From NCBI GenBank assembly GCA_003550325.1, contig QKWP01000431.1:36260-100259 (forward strand): a stretch of 64,000 nucleotides of DNA, read 5' to 3'. The position numbers were made by a program, and so were the translations under genes. Under the pieces are notes generated by a model that was not told the DNA's origin, made no database searches, and saw only the letters and a program-made list of their open reading frames with translations. The DNA comes from Gigaspora rosea (Eukaryota; Glomeromycota; Glomeromycetes; Diversisporales; Gigasporaceae). Below are positions 33,969 to 44,138 of this stretch, piece by piece (position 1 is the first letter of the stretch; every line of letters starts with the position of its first letter).

Positions 33969-35090
33969 GTTACCAATAATCTTTCACTATTATGGGCCTA
34001 CTTATGGTCTTCCTGGTACTAAATATCACGATAGAGTCTTTGGGACCGTTCAATGAGATCAACAATTCCTATGAGCAAAACCAATATATTAATTGAAGCT
34101 CATTGGAAAGTACTAAAACACTGCTATCTAAATCGATACAATTGGCCAAGGTTGGATTACCTTATATATAGGTTATTTGTTTCCATGTTCTACCAGATCA
34201 AATTACTCACTTTCAGTATATATATCAAAATAGCTCTAGTATGATTTAATGATTTTAAACAGGACTGGAAATGTCTTGCATTAAAGCCAATTGCTATAGA
34301 TGCTAAAAAATATTATACAATTAATTTAATATATTAGGTATGCAGTTGTCTATCATTTTTGTATAGTCATTTTCTTATATATAAACATTTAGTTCAGTGT
34401 GCAATTAAGAGTGCAAAAATGAATAATCTAAAGGACATTAGGCTAGAACCCGAAATATACATAGATAGGTCAGGTTAATTATAGAGTTACTAAAAAAGGA
34501 AAGATCTGCAAAAAAAATTCAAAAATAAGCAAAAAATTACTATAAGTAGAAAAGATTTGTATAAAAAACCTCAAAAATAAGCAAACTCTTACCTGATCTA
34601 TCTATATATATTTCAGGGTCCTATTAGGCTGATATACTCTAATTTTAAACAACATACAGATTATCCATTCTTGATCTGGGATGGTAACAAACTGCAAAAT
34701 GAATCATTTAAAATCAATACTAGCATAGCAAAAAATGCTGATAAATTGAAAATTTTATTTATTATTTTTGATGAAAATAAGAAAAATATTGATCTGGAAC
34801 TTAATCAAAAGTGCATATCAAAAATTATTTCTACTGATGAGAATAGTAGAAATATTGATCTAGAACTTCATCAAAAGTGTGAATTTAAAATTATTACTAC
34901 TGATGAGAATGGTGAAAATATTGATCCAGAACTTCATCAAGAGTATGAGTCTAAAATAGTATTATAGGAATATCTTGTAAAGCACTTAAAAGAAGAATTA
35001 TTAGTAAATAATCTGCAACATATAGGAAATGTAGTTAATAACATGAAGTATACATTTACAATCATTGATGATATTGAAAAATCATAAAAC
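33969..35090 (+). pseudogene. MULE transposase, 3' part
   Basis: Continues the gene cut at 22468: TNNLSLLWAYLWSSWY, then SMRSTIPMSKTNILIEAHWK and YNWPRLDYLIY, then FKQDWKCLALKPIAIDAKKY. A remnant of the SWIM-type zinc-binding segment follows (YKHLVQCAIKSAKMNNLKDI). After the MITE at 34444-34623 it reads IYSNFKQHTDYPFLIWDGN, then a 28-residue tandem repeat (cores ENIDPELHQEYESKI and NIDLELHQKCEFKI), and ends LKEELLVNNLQHIGNVVNNM. Stops at 34020, 34965 and elsewhere show decay. Confidence 0.7.
34444..34623. mobile_element. 180-bp MITE in the MULE gene
   Basis: Inverted ends TAGAACCCGAAATATACATA and (inwards) TAGGACCCTGAAATATATAT. TTAGGC flanks both sides (34438-34443, 34624-34629). Removal restores KDIRLIYSNF. 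The interior repeats GATTTG-AAAAACC-TCAAAAATAAGCAAA. Confidence 0.8.
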
Positions 35091-35394
35091 AAACGATCAT
35101 GCAGTACAACCTGGCATGGAGCAAAATTGTGGACAATGTTTTTATAAGAATAGTAAAAATTATTTTAAGCTACTATGTCTATTATGAATATTGGCGAATG
35201 AATCAAGTACTAATTAGATTAAGAACTGCATTTATTTGCTTTATGCTATTAATGCAGGCATTCGCATTAATATTAGCTTTATGAATACATATTGATTGTT
35301 GCAGATTATAATTTAAAATGAAATCTACATTCTATACTTAATCTGCTAGCTTTCTAAAACCCATTAATACTTGTTTATTATAATTTTTTTTAAA

Positions 35395-35427
35395 ACTAAC
35401 CCTAACCCTAAACCCCTAACCCTAAAA
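35395..35427. repeat. Interstitial telomere-like CCCTAA repeat
   Basis: CTAACCCTAACCCTAAACCCCTAACCCTAA (given here as hexamer runs, partly with an extra C) lies in plain AT-rich DNA. Short runs of the same hexamer occur at 39169, 39484, 55205, 55900, 56541 and 62770. Confidence 0.6.
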
Positions 35428-36650
35428 AATGTACTCTAAAAAAATTTAGTTTTCAAGATTTTATGCTATTATTTCATTTTAATCTGGATTTCGTTATGAT
35501 CTGTCACATTGATTAACCATCATTACTTTTGTATTATTATTTTCATGAATTTTAATCTTTCACTATTAAATTTGTATGATTTGTCTATTGTTATTAATGT
35601 TTAAATTATTGGAATTATCAGTAACTGCCGCATATGCATGAAATAATACTTGAGAATTATTTTTAAAATAGGCACATTAAATTAATACATTTGCAAAATA
35701 GAACCAATAATTGGCATAGAAATAGTATTTCTATAATCATAGGTCGGGGGTAATTTATTTATTCATTATTTTTTTTTGTTTATTTATTTATGTATTTATT
35801 TTTATTTATTTATTTTTTTAGATATATTAATTACATAAAACGTATGAAATAAAATTAAACCCGGTTTACTATTTTCACATTATTCTGCAAAAATCAACTT
35901 ACAAAAGTTACAATCTACAAGTAGCACATTAATGAAACTAAAGTAATAATTAGTACTTGTAATTTTATGATTTGCTAATCAAAGGAATAGCACAATAGTA
36001 AAAATTTATGAATTTATGTAGCTTAATTAAGTCAATTACTAAATCAATACAAATAGAATAAAATTAGAAGCATAACTATAAGGATTTATAAACTTGAATA
36101 ATTTACTCTAAAATATATCAAACAATAAATAAACTTTATATCTACTGATTAAATTTATATAAATAGATCGAATTTTATAAGAAAAGAATTTTAAAGTAAC
36201 ATTCTCAAACTTGGATTACAATATAAATAAAATAAAATTCTGCTAGAAATATAGAGCTTAAAAGTATGAAATTAAACTATAATGCGTCGATAAATTTTAT
36301 GCACCTGATAGTGTATGAAAGTCTATTGTTAAACTTCAAATTAAAAGAAATAAGTAAAATTATATATAATTATAATATTTGGATATGCGTATATTCACTG
36401 GTACAAAGATTGTCTCATGCAACCACTGTGTTATCTAAATTATTTCGACAATATATATAAATTTGTATATTTGTATACATATAAATTTGTATGCGTACAC
36501 ATATATAGGTTTACAATTTATGTTACATGCAATTACGGTTATCTGTTAGACGTTATACAAAATATTGATCAAATTCCTGAAATTTTGAACTGCACCCTGA
36601 TGCTATTGGATAGAATTAGATAAAATTAGGACTAAAGTTAGAGTGCTTTT
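35428..36650. other. AT-rich intergenic
   Basis: A T/A-rich TATTTATTTATTT tract lies at 35755-35820. The short plus-strand open frames near 36266-36623 show no family motif or intron support. Confidence 0.4.
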
Positions 36651-36654
36651 TGAA

Positions 36655-36775
36655 AAAAAAACTTGTCGGTGAAATGAACTTCGGTAAAACAAACTGTTAG
36701 TAAAATAAACTTGTCGTTGAGTATTTGTCGGTGAAATGTTATGTCAGTAAAGTGTTTGTTGGCAAAATAATATGA
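36655..36775. repeat. Degenerate tandem repeat, TCGGTGAAATGAACTT-type
   Basis: Six to seven imperfect copies of a 16- to 20-bp unit (GTCGGTGAAATG, TCGGTAAAACAAAC, GTCAGTAAAGTG). No coding meaning seen. Confidence 0.5.
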
Positions 36776-37206
36776 ACCCATAATTTTTATATATAATAAT
36801 AATTAGAAATAATTTATACATCACAAGTGTAATGTTGTCGCACCTGCTACAGATCATAAAATCAGATGTAATATAAAATCAAAACAATTAAAATAACCCG
36901 TTTTTTCATTGGTTAGAGTTAGGATGAAGTATAGATTGTGTGATGAACTAAAGAGGGGTTTTATAGTAAAATTTTGCAAAAAATTGTTTTTGTTAGAATC
37001 CTAAGAGTAGTTTTATATACTTAATTTTAGGTTATAGATGATTTTTGACAAAACAAACATTTGTTTTGAATTTTTTAATCATGTAACATTATACCTAATC
37101 TTGAAATTTGATCAGGAGAGCGACATATAAAGCACATCATATAAGGCGATAAATAAATTTATTCTAATAATTAAATACTTATATATATGAAAATTACTTT
37201 GATTCA
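36776..37206. other. AT-rich intergenic
   Basis: No gene or paired repeat recognised. Confidence 0.3.
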
Positions 37207-37489
37207 CAGGCTGTGAAATTCATATTCTTGTTTTAAAAAAGTTTTCTATTTAAGTTAGGATTAGAGTTAGTGTTAGAGTTATAAAAATAGCAACCTTTAT
37301 TGTAAAGTTTAGCAAGGAATTGTTTTTTCACATAAAAAATAGTAGTTTCATAAGCTAAATTTTGCGTTATAAGTAATTTTTTGATTTTTTCGTAAAAAAA
37401 CTTTGTTTTTGTTATACAAAAAAATTTGCAGATCATGCTAATTCAGCAATTTTGATTGGCAGATACAGGGCTGTGAATTTCACAGCCTG
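37207..37489. mobile_element. MITE with CAGGCTGTGAAATTCA ends
   Basis: Inverted 16-bp ends CAGGCTGTGAAATTCA and TGAATTTCACAGCCTG. The flanks TTGATTCA and TTAAGATT do not give a clear duplication. CAGG ends would suit a hAT element. Confidence 0.6.
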
Positions 37490-37520
37490 TTAAGATTAGC
37501 AAACTATATATATATAATAT

Positions 37521-38307
37521 CATATGCTCTGATTTTTGGAATTTATAAAAAAAGCTTATTTTTTTAAAACTTTAAAGCTATATAATTTTTAATCAACAGG
37601 TTCATTTTAAATAATTTTACTATAGTGCACCAAGTTACTTCTCATCAAAAATTTTGTATATTTTAATAAATCTATAAAATCTTAAGTTTAAATATTTTTT
37701 AAAAATATAATCGATAACAACTATTGTTCTTCATTAGTACTATCCAAATTATTAGTTAGAATGTTTAAAAAAGTTCATAAATTAAAGTTATAAGTGTTTA
37801 AAGCTATTATATGTTCAAAATTTTGGCGTTTAATATAAAAAAATTAAAAATATTTTTAAAAAATTTTTTTATCCAATCAGAATTGGTATATAATGCATTC
37901 TGATTAGCTAAAAAGCATTTATATATACCCCAAATTTGGTGCATTTGATGTGAAGTGACTTGGCACACTATACCAAAATATTCATCTTTGAGATAATTTC
38001 AACAAGCCCAAAATTATAAAAATCCAATTACAGGGTCATAAGAAAATGCACTGTTAAATAGGTAATACTCCTGAAATTGGTTTGATCTATGTCAAACCAA
38101 TTTCAGGTGTGTCACCTATTTGATAGCACATTTTCTTATGGCCCTGTAATTGGATTTTTATGAATTTTAGCTTATTGGAATCATCTTAAAGAAATAAACA
38201 GTTTGGTAGTAAAATCATTTAAAATGAACCAGTAGATCAAAAATTATTTAGCTTTAAAGTTTTAAAAAAATAAGCTTTTTTTATAAATCCAAAAATCGGA
38301 GCATATG
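37521..38307. mobile_element. Foldback element, later invaded
   Basis: Arms beginning CATATGCTC(T/C)GATTTTTGG pair along most of their length, through GGTTCATTTTAAAT and CCAATTACAGGG, and meet near 38085 (TTTGATCTATGTCAAA). The left arm is interrupted by a 344-bp TIR element. No coding content. Confidence 0.75.
37625..37968. mobile_element. Tc1/mariner-like MITE nested in the foldback
   Basis: Ends GTGCACCAAGTTACTTCTCA and (inwards) GTGTGCCAAGTCACTTCACA. TATA flanks both (37621-37624, 37969-37972), so the target is TA or TATA. Removing it restores pairing of the outer foldback arms. Confidence 0.7.
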
Positions 38308-38846
38308 TATATAATATATATAATCTGACTTTAGGTCTAACTCCTATCCCCTAAAAAATCAGATAATTAATAACACTTTTCTAATACTAATTTACCAAAT
38401 TTAAATTTGGACCTTAACTAATTTGCTAAAAAAAAATATGACCTATATGAAAGATATTTGGGATCCTATTTGTTGATTCTAAATTAGCCTGACATAGCAA
38501 AACAAGAAAAAAGAATTTAAAAAATATGAAAAATAGAAAAAACAATAATCTAAATCTGCTTTGGTGCATTAATAAAAAATGTTGGGAAGGCAATTTTGCT
38601 TATATAAAAAATTTTTAATTTAACAATAACTCTAACCTAAAGTGACCCAAACTCTAAAGTTAATTGAGCAAATTATTAAAGAGCATGCTATTTATTATGT
38701 AATTTTTACTATAAATATATGTTAGAGATAGTGATCATATATATATATTATTAACTAATTTGAATTAGATAAAGCGATCATACTATACATGAATAAGAGT
38801 AGCTACTAAGTAAAAAATATTATATAATAAATGGCATACTCCTAAG
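38308..38846. other. AT-rich intergenic
   Basis: No gene recognised. Confidence 0.3.
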
Positions 38847-39103
38847 CAGTATTGTACATGGGACACGTCCACACTATGTAAAATGTCCAACATCCAAGAT
38901 TGTCCAAAATCGTCCAAGTCTATGTCACATGTTTAACTAATCAATAAAGTTATTTTAAAAAATATATAATTATATACAGTATTTTTTTAGGTAATGGACT
39001 TATTGGTGAAAAAATTAAAATAGATTATCTTAATAAAATTTCAAGTAATTTTAATTTGAAAAAATGTTCAAAATTGTCCAAAATTGTTCCATGTACAACA
39101 CTG
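38847..39103. mobile_element. hAT MITE, CAGTGTTGTACAT family (copy 2)
   Basis: Ends CAGTATTGTACAT and ATGTACAACACTG. The 8-bp flanks CTCCTAAG and CCCCTAAG have one mismatch. The interior shares the TGTCCAAA repeats and the GATTATCTTAATAAAATTT core with 29161-29430. Confidence 0.8.
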
Positions 39104-39570
39104 CCCCTAAGTAATATAAATTGCCCCACTTTAGATATCCTTCCAACTTAAAATAATTTCACTGTTAGTATTAGGGTTAGGGTTTGGGTAAAATTTTGGG
39201 TAAAATTTTGGATAATACTAATAAAGCTACGAGTTGAGTTAATAATAAATTTTCAGATATTTTGTCTACTTTTTTGGCCCAAACTTTTTTAAATTCTGTT
39301 CAAAATTAAAATTAAAATTAAAATTTAATTTGACTAGAATTTAGAAAAATTTGGGCTAAAAAAATATAAAAGCATGTTCAGTTTAGTACTCTTATCCTTT
39401 TTAAAATTATTAGAGGTCCTGTTTGAGTATGGCCAAATTTTAATTACCCTAGTATACTATATGTAAAATTAATAAAAAACCCCTCAACCCCTAACCCTAA
39501 CACCAATAGCTAGTTTATACAGAAGATCATTATGCTATAATATTGTATATCTAAATGCATGATAAGAGGA
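39104..39570. repeat. Telomere-like run and an old foldback
   Basis: TTAGGGTTAGGGTTTGGG (39169-39188) precedes a palindromic stretch (TTTTTTGGCCCAAACTTTTT ... AAATTTGGGCTAAAAAAAT, 39270-39365). A similar palindrome forms the core of the MITE at 39702-39893. No gene. Confidence 0.45.
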
Positions 39571-39906
39571 ACCTTGTATTTAGAGAGATATTGCACTTAG
39601 GATGGTAAAAATCTATAAGTAACATATAAGTTGGAACCAACTCAAGCCATGTATTTAGAGAGGTTATGTATTTAGAGAGGTTGCATTTAGAGAGGTCTGA
39701 CAGGACCCTAGACAATCATAAGGTAGATGGTAGGGTAAAAAGTAGATAAATTTATAAATTTTGGTCCAAATTTGCTGTAATTCTGGTCAAAATTAAAAAT
39801 TAATTTTAATTTTGACCAGAATTTAGATGAGTTTAGCCCAAAAAATTTACTCACTTTTTACATACCACATACCTTAGGATTGTTCAGGGTCCTGGTCTAA
39901 CTGTAT
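39571..39906. repeat. TGTATTTAGAGAGGT repeat, probable pogo-type remnant
   Basis: Four copies of TGTATTTAGAGAGGT-like phrases end, after removal of the 192-bp MITE, in AGAGGTCTAACTGTA. This resembles the end of a pogo/Tc1-type element like the one at 39943-40596. Confidence 0.45.
39702..39893. mobile_element. 192-bp MITE, AGGACCCT ends
   Basis: Ends AGGACCCTAGACAATCATAA and (inwards) AGGACCCTGAACAATCCTAA. The 8-bp flanks GGTCTGAC and GGTCTAAC have one mismatch. Same length and end type as the gag MITE at 24797-24988. Confidence 0.8.
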
Positions 39907-39942
39907 AAAACTGACTTATTAATAATCAAGCATGTGACAATA

Positions 39943-40596
39943 TAGTAAAACCTATATAAGTGCATGCTCCTGGGACCAGGATTTAACCAGTATTGGAAAT
40001 TAGTGTTCTCAGAGTTCTTATGAAAACACTATTATAAACTTGAGAACAGTATAAATTTTTTACTGTTCACTATTAAAAAATTTTTTGAGAACAGTATAAT
40101 AATAATGTTCTTATAAGTATATAATATAATTTCATAGCAAACCAAAACCTAAAACTGATAAAAATGTATATTTAATTTTCATAAGATTTCAATTTGCATA
40201 ATAACTATTTATTTGAGGGACTTCATATTTATAACCTTTATAACATTATACTGTGTGTGTGTGTTTTTTTTTTTTTTTAGTAAGAACATTAATCAATTGT
40301 TAGAGAACACATGTAGTTATTATACTGTTTTCATGAGAACAGTGTTTGAGTCTGAAATTTCCAACACTGGATTTAATGTGTATTTAGAGCAATAAGAAAA
40401 AGTGCATTTTAGAGGGCATGTATATATTTGAGCTAGCATTTGAGCGTAAATTTATTATCCTAATACGAGCCTTTGCTAGAGATTATGAAATCTATCTTTT
40501 GATGAATTTTTGAGTAATATTAGCAGCGATTTGAAACAAAGAGTGCTGTAAATAGAGGTGCACTTATAGAGAGGTGCACTAATGGAGATTTTACTG
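39943..40596. mobile_element. pogo/Tc1-like element with nested hAT MITE
   Basis: Ends TAGTAAAACCTATATAAGTG and (inwards) CAGTAAAATCTCCATTAGTG, with TA on both sides (39941-39942, 40597-40598). The interior has no transposase. 382 bp of it is a later hAT insertion. Confidence 0.7.
39988..40369. mobile_element. hAT MITE, CAGT(A/G)TTGGAAATT ends
   Basis: Ends CAGTATTGGAAATT and AATTTCCAACACTG. The 8-bp flanks GATTTAAC and GATTTAAT have one mismatch. A GT-repeat and poly-T tract lies inside (40253-40279). Confidence 0.8.
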
Positions 40597-40918
40597 TATT
40601 TGGATTTTCTGAGATAAACCAAAAATAGAGAATCCATACATAATTTTCAAAAATCATTCGCAAAAGCGGCAATTTTTTAGAAATTCACTAATTATTAAAA
40701 TTTTGATCTTGCTGATAAAATTTTTATCATAGCAAGAAATGATTTAATTTCTACAAATTGAAAGCAAATATTTATATAAATTTACAAAGCATTTTCAATA
40801 AAATATTTAATCAGTTTACACATAATGTTCTGTCAAAAATCTTATGCATTAAAAAGATAAGTGAATACATTGTTCAAAATAAAAATAAAAATATCAAATA
40901 ATATATTTTTAGCCCTTA
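40597..40918. other. AT-rich 3' flank of the YTH gene
   Basis: Downstream of the minus-strand stop codon. It probably includes the 3' UTR. No further gene seen. Confidence 0.35.
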
Positions 40919-43900
40919 TCAACGTGAAACTCTATCGAAACCTGACGATCTGCCATAATAATTTGTATGATTTCTGTGGGCGTAAGAAGAATGAGATCCT
41001 AATGGACGCTATTAATTGATTCACAAATACACGTTTAGCAAGCACATATAGGTCGCCAGTACAAAATATAGGATAATATTCTTACCTGCCAAGCATCAGA
41101 CGGTCGCTAGCATTTCAGAAAAGGATATATATTAATTTATGTAAATTATAATTGAAATATCAATAATATAGGCTTTATGCTTACATAGAAAGGTGGAACA
41201 GGTTCATATGGTGAATCAAAACGCTCTGAGTGAGACATAAAACGATCATGCTCTCCAAAGTGCATACTTCGACTCTAATATAAGATAATAGTAGTATATT
41301 AGTAATTAAATAATATGAGCAATTTTATAAAATGTCAAAGCTGTGAAAAAAATTAATTTACCAGTCGCACTCTGCTAAATTCTAACGAATCAAGTTGACT
41401 ACGGTTACGTAGTCTATTAAAAATAAAAAAAGACAAATTATTTACATAATAAAAAAATATGTTTATCACTTTTATATAATGATAAAAAAAAATATATTAA
41501 CCTTTCTGTACGTGAAGTACTAGGAATACTATATGGTCTATACCTATCTATAACGCCTATAAATGTATTCAATAAATGCTTTAATAAAAACAAGCAAATT
41601 TTATTGAGTCAAAAGGAAAGTTAATGCTTCCAGATTCCGGACCTCGTGTAAACACTTTATGCGACCTATTTTTGTCAACGTTAACATCCGAGATGGACGT
41701 CTCCTTGGATGAGGTACAATCAAAAAGGCTACATAATTCGTCACCAATATTTTCAGGAAGTTCCTGTGAATAAGCATTTGCAAATCAAACAATAATATTA
41801 CGATATTGTTATATAAATATTTAATTAGAGTGTTTAAATTTTGATTTGAATATTAGCAACTCTACCTGGCCATCACGACTAATTTTTACAGGTTTGTTAT
41901 CGTTCCAGGGATTGCGAATATTGTGAGTTCGTTCGAATGATAAATTACCGCTATCGATATAATAAATTCCAATAAATAACATTCTATGTTGTACTCTTAG
42001 ACAAAATAATCATAATAAATAGTAATAAATACATTTTTAGCCATCTAACGCTAAAATTTCCGCCAAGTGAAGATCCGCTAATATCTGTCCATGAAGCATG
42101 CTTTATAGTACCCACATCAGATTCCATTAGGCAAAAGCCTGGAAATTTATTGAAGCGTTATAATAAATTTTAAAATTAAAGACGACAAATAACAAAATTT
42201 TTTAATACCTTGAAAATGTCGACTATTATTCACGGAAAAAATCAGAATAACTCTTTTAGAATTCTAAATGGAGGAATAATAATATTTATTAAGAGATTAC
42301 AAAACAGTAAACTTAACAGGAACAACAAAATTGAAAAATACTCTAAAGGCATCGCTTAATACACTGGCGTTAATAGGTTGTGTTGCCCAGACACCCTAAA
42401 GGTCAATAAAATTTTAAAATTGGTGTATAAATTTGAAGGAGGTATATAAAAAAACATACGTCTATTTGTGACTTCTGGACGTTTTCGTGGTTGTGACTCT
42501 TCATAATAAAATAGCGAGTTGTATCTGAAGATTTTTTCGATGTGCCTGATCACGTGTATGAATCGATATTAATTAGGAACGATTAACTCTAAACTTAAAT
42601 TATATTAACTCTTACATACCGTATCGTGATTCACCTGCACAATATGAAATATCACTCTGACGTTTTGAACGAGGTTCTAAAAAATGATTATATATTCATT
42701 AACATCACAGAACAAAACACCAATATAAATTGTTTGAAATTATTTGCTGCATAATCACCTTTGTTATAATTGTCAGATGTTGGTTTTGGAGTGTGATGAT
42801 AATCAGAAGCATGGGTAGAAAAGTCAAGGTTTCGTTCGCGTGGCGCGTCATCCCGGTGCGAATGTCCTTTAATTTTTTTATCATCCTTACTGTCCACAGT
42901 TTCCATACGGCGACTGTGACTAATGTAATATCGGCTAGTACCAGTGCCAGAGTCCCTTTCGTTCAATTTACCAGAGCGTGATTTTTGTATTTTATAATGA
43001 TAGTTAACGGCGTACCCGTTGGAAGAGGTAGGCGCCAACCTTCTTTGGTGAAATTCACGATTACTCCAATTAATTTTCTTTGGTCTGCCAATGGATGCTG
43101 AAGGTCTCATCATAGTATAGGCGGGTGATTTGATGCTTATTTTTCGTGTATCCTTTGGTTGTGAAAAAAGTCAGGAATTTTTGGGAACAACATTGTGTGG
43201 AAACAAAAGTTCATATTATGTGATATTATGTGACATAGTCCCATTGCTGATGATTTTCTTCCTATACCCTTTAGTGTTTTTTTTTTTTTTTTTTATCCGA
43301 ACACATTATCAGCTGAATAATAACTCATCTAATCAATTGCTCACATTGTTCACTCAAGTCGCGCAAATGTTCATTAATGTCCTCGATCCGGCATCCAATA
43401 GCCAAAATGTCCAAATAGACAAAATCGAAAACAAAAGCAAATTCCATACAATAATACTTCCATACAACAATGAATGTCCATGTTCAATTTGCGAATTAAA
43501 AAAAAAAAAAAAAAACTCCAGTAGAGCCGCAAATCAAAAGTGCCATTCGACAACATGGTGGTGAAGAGAGGGAAAAGTGGCCCTATGCCTACCTGGTGGA
43601 TTACGCCACTATGTTTGACATCTTTAATATGGTCATTGTGTTTGATGTCAGATTTTTCATCTTTACCATTTAATGTACAATGAGTGTTCGAATAATTGCC
43701 TTCAGTCTTGCTACGTGGACGGTGTCGGCTGGAATTTCCATTGGTAATTTCTGCCTCCTTTATTTCTTTTTCTTCAACATCAATGGAGACTTTAGAAAGT
43801 TTTTGAGCAGTGTTTGGTTTTTGACTGTAAACGTCTTCGTCTGGCTCATAATCCACTTCGTCTTCATCGTCGAATAACTCTGATATAACAATATCTTCTT

Positions 43901-43919
43901 CTAAAATGTTTTGATCCAT
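40919..43919 (-). CDS. YTH-domain m6A RNA-binding protein (YTHDC1-like)
   Basis: Fourteen exons thread with consistent phases into about 547 codons: 43919-43593, 43152-42759, 42676-42620, 42545-42460, 42395-42342, 42263-42209, 42138-42033, 41950-41866, 41763-41592, 41556-41502, 41413-41362, 41274-41185, 41106-41086 and 41008-40919. The N-terminus (MDQNILEEDIVISELFDDED) is acidic, followed by a basic Ser-rich linker. The YTH domain (about residues 270-405) reads RYFIMKSHNHENVQKSQ, GVWATQ, VILIFSVNNSRHFQG, HASWTDISG and PVKISRDGQELPE. The two Trp (GVW and ASW) match cage residues that hold N6-methyladenosine in YTHDC1. NPW-x3-KPVKI also favours the YTHDC1 branch, which acts in nuclear splicing and RNA decay. 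The C-terminus is Arg/Ser/Tyr-rich. Exon 2's acceptor (AAAG) is the weakest junction. Expressed divergently from TBCK. Confidence 0.9.
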
Positions 43920-44138
43920 TTTAAGATTTTTTCTTTTTTTTTTTTTTTTATAAGATACTCTAAAGCCTGCGATATATGTCGAAATTTTTTAAAACTCGGA
44001 GTGCAAAGCCCGTAAATAACGCAAGGTAAAATGTGCATACAAAATCAGGTGACACGACCAATTGTCTATCATGATCGTTATCGTTATCGCTATCGTTGTT
44101 ATATATTTCAAAACTATAACACCCGTAACGATATAGTA
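43920..44138. promoter_or_regulatory. Shared divergent promoter, YTH gene / TBCK gene
   Basis: Only 219 bp separate the two start codons, so both promoters and 5' leaders must lie here or overlap the first exons. A T-rich tract (43928-43950) next to the YTH start is the one obvious element. Confidence 0.6.

Noticed and set aside
41601-41792. Minus-strand 63-codon frame
   Set aside because: Shadow frame over YTH exon 9 and its intron; the YTH frame through the same bases matches the domain.
43374-43592. Continuation of the first YTH exon to a 181-codon frame
   Set aside because: It passes a good donor (CAG|GTAGGC) and then runs into poly-Phe from a homopolymer; the downstream exon joins in phase only from 43593.
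44031-44138. Upstream start for TBCK at 44031
   Set aside because: The extra 36 residues are a low-complexity RYRYR stretch and would leave 111 bp to the YTH start; ATGGCT at 44139 is the better context.
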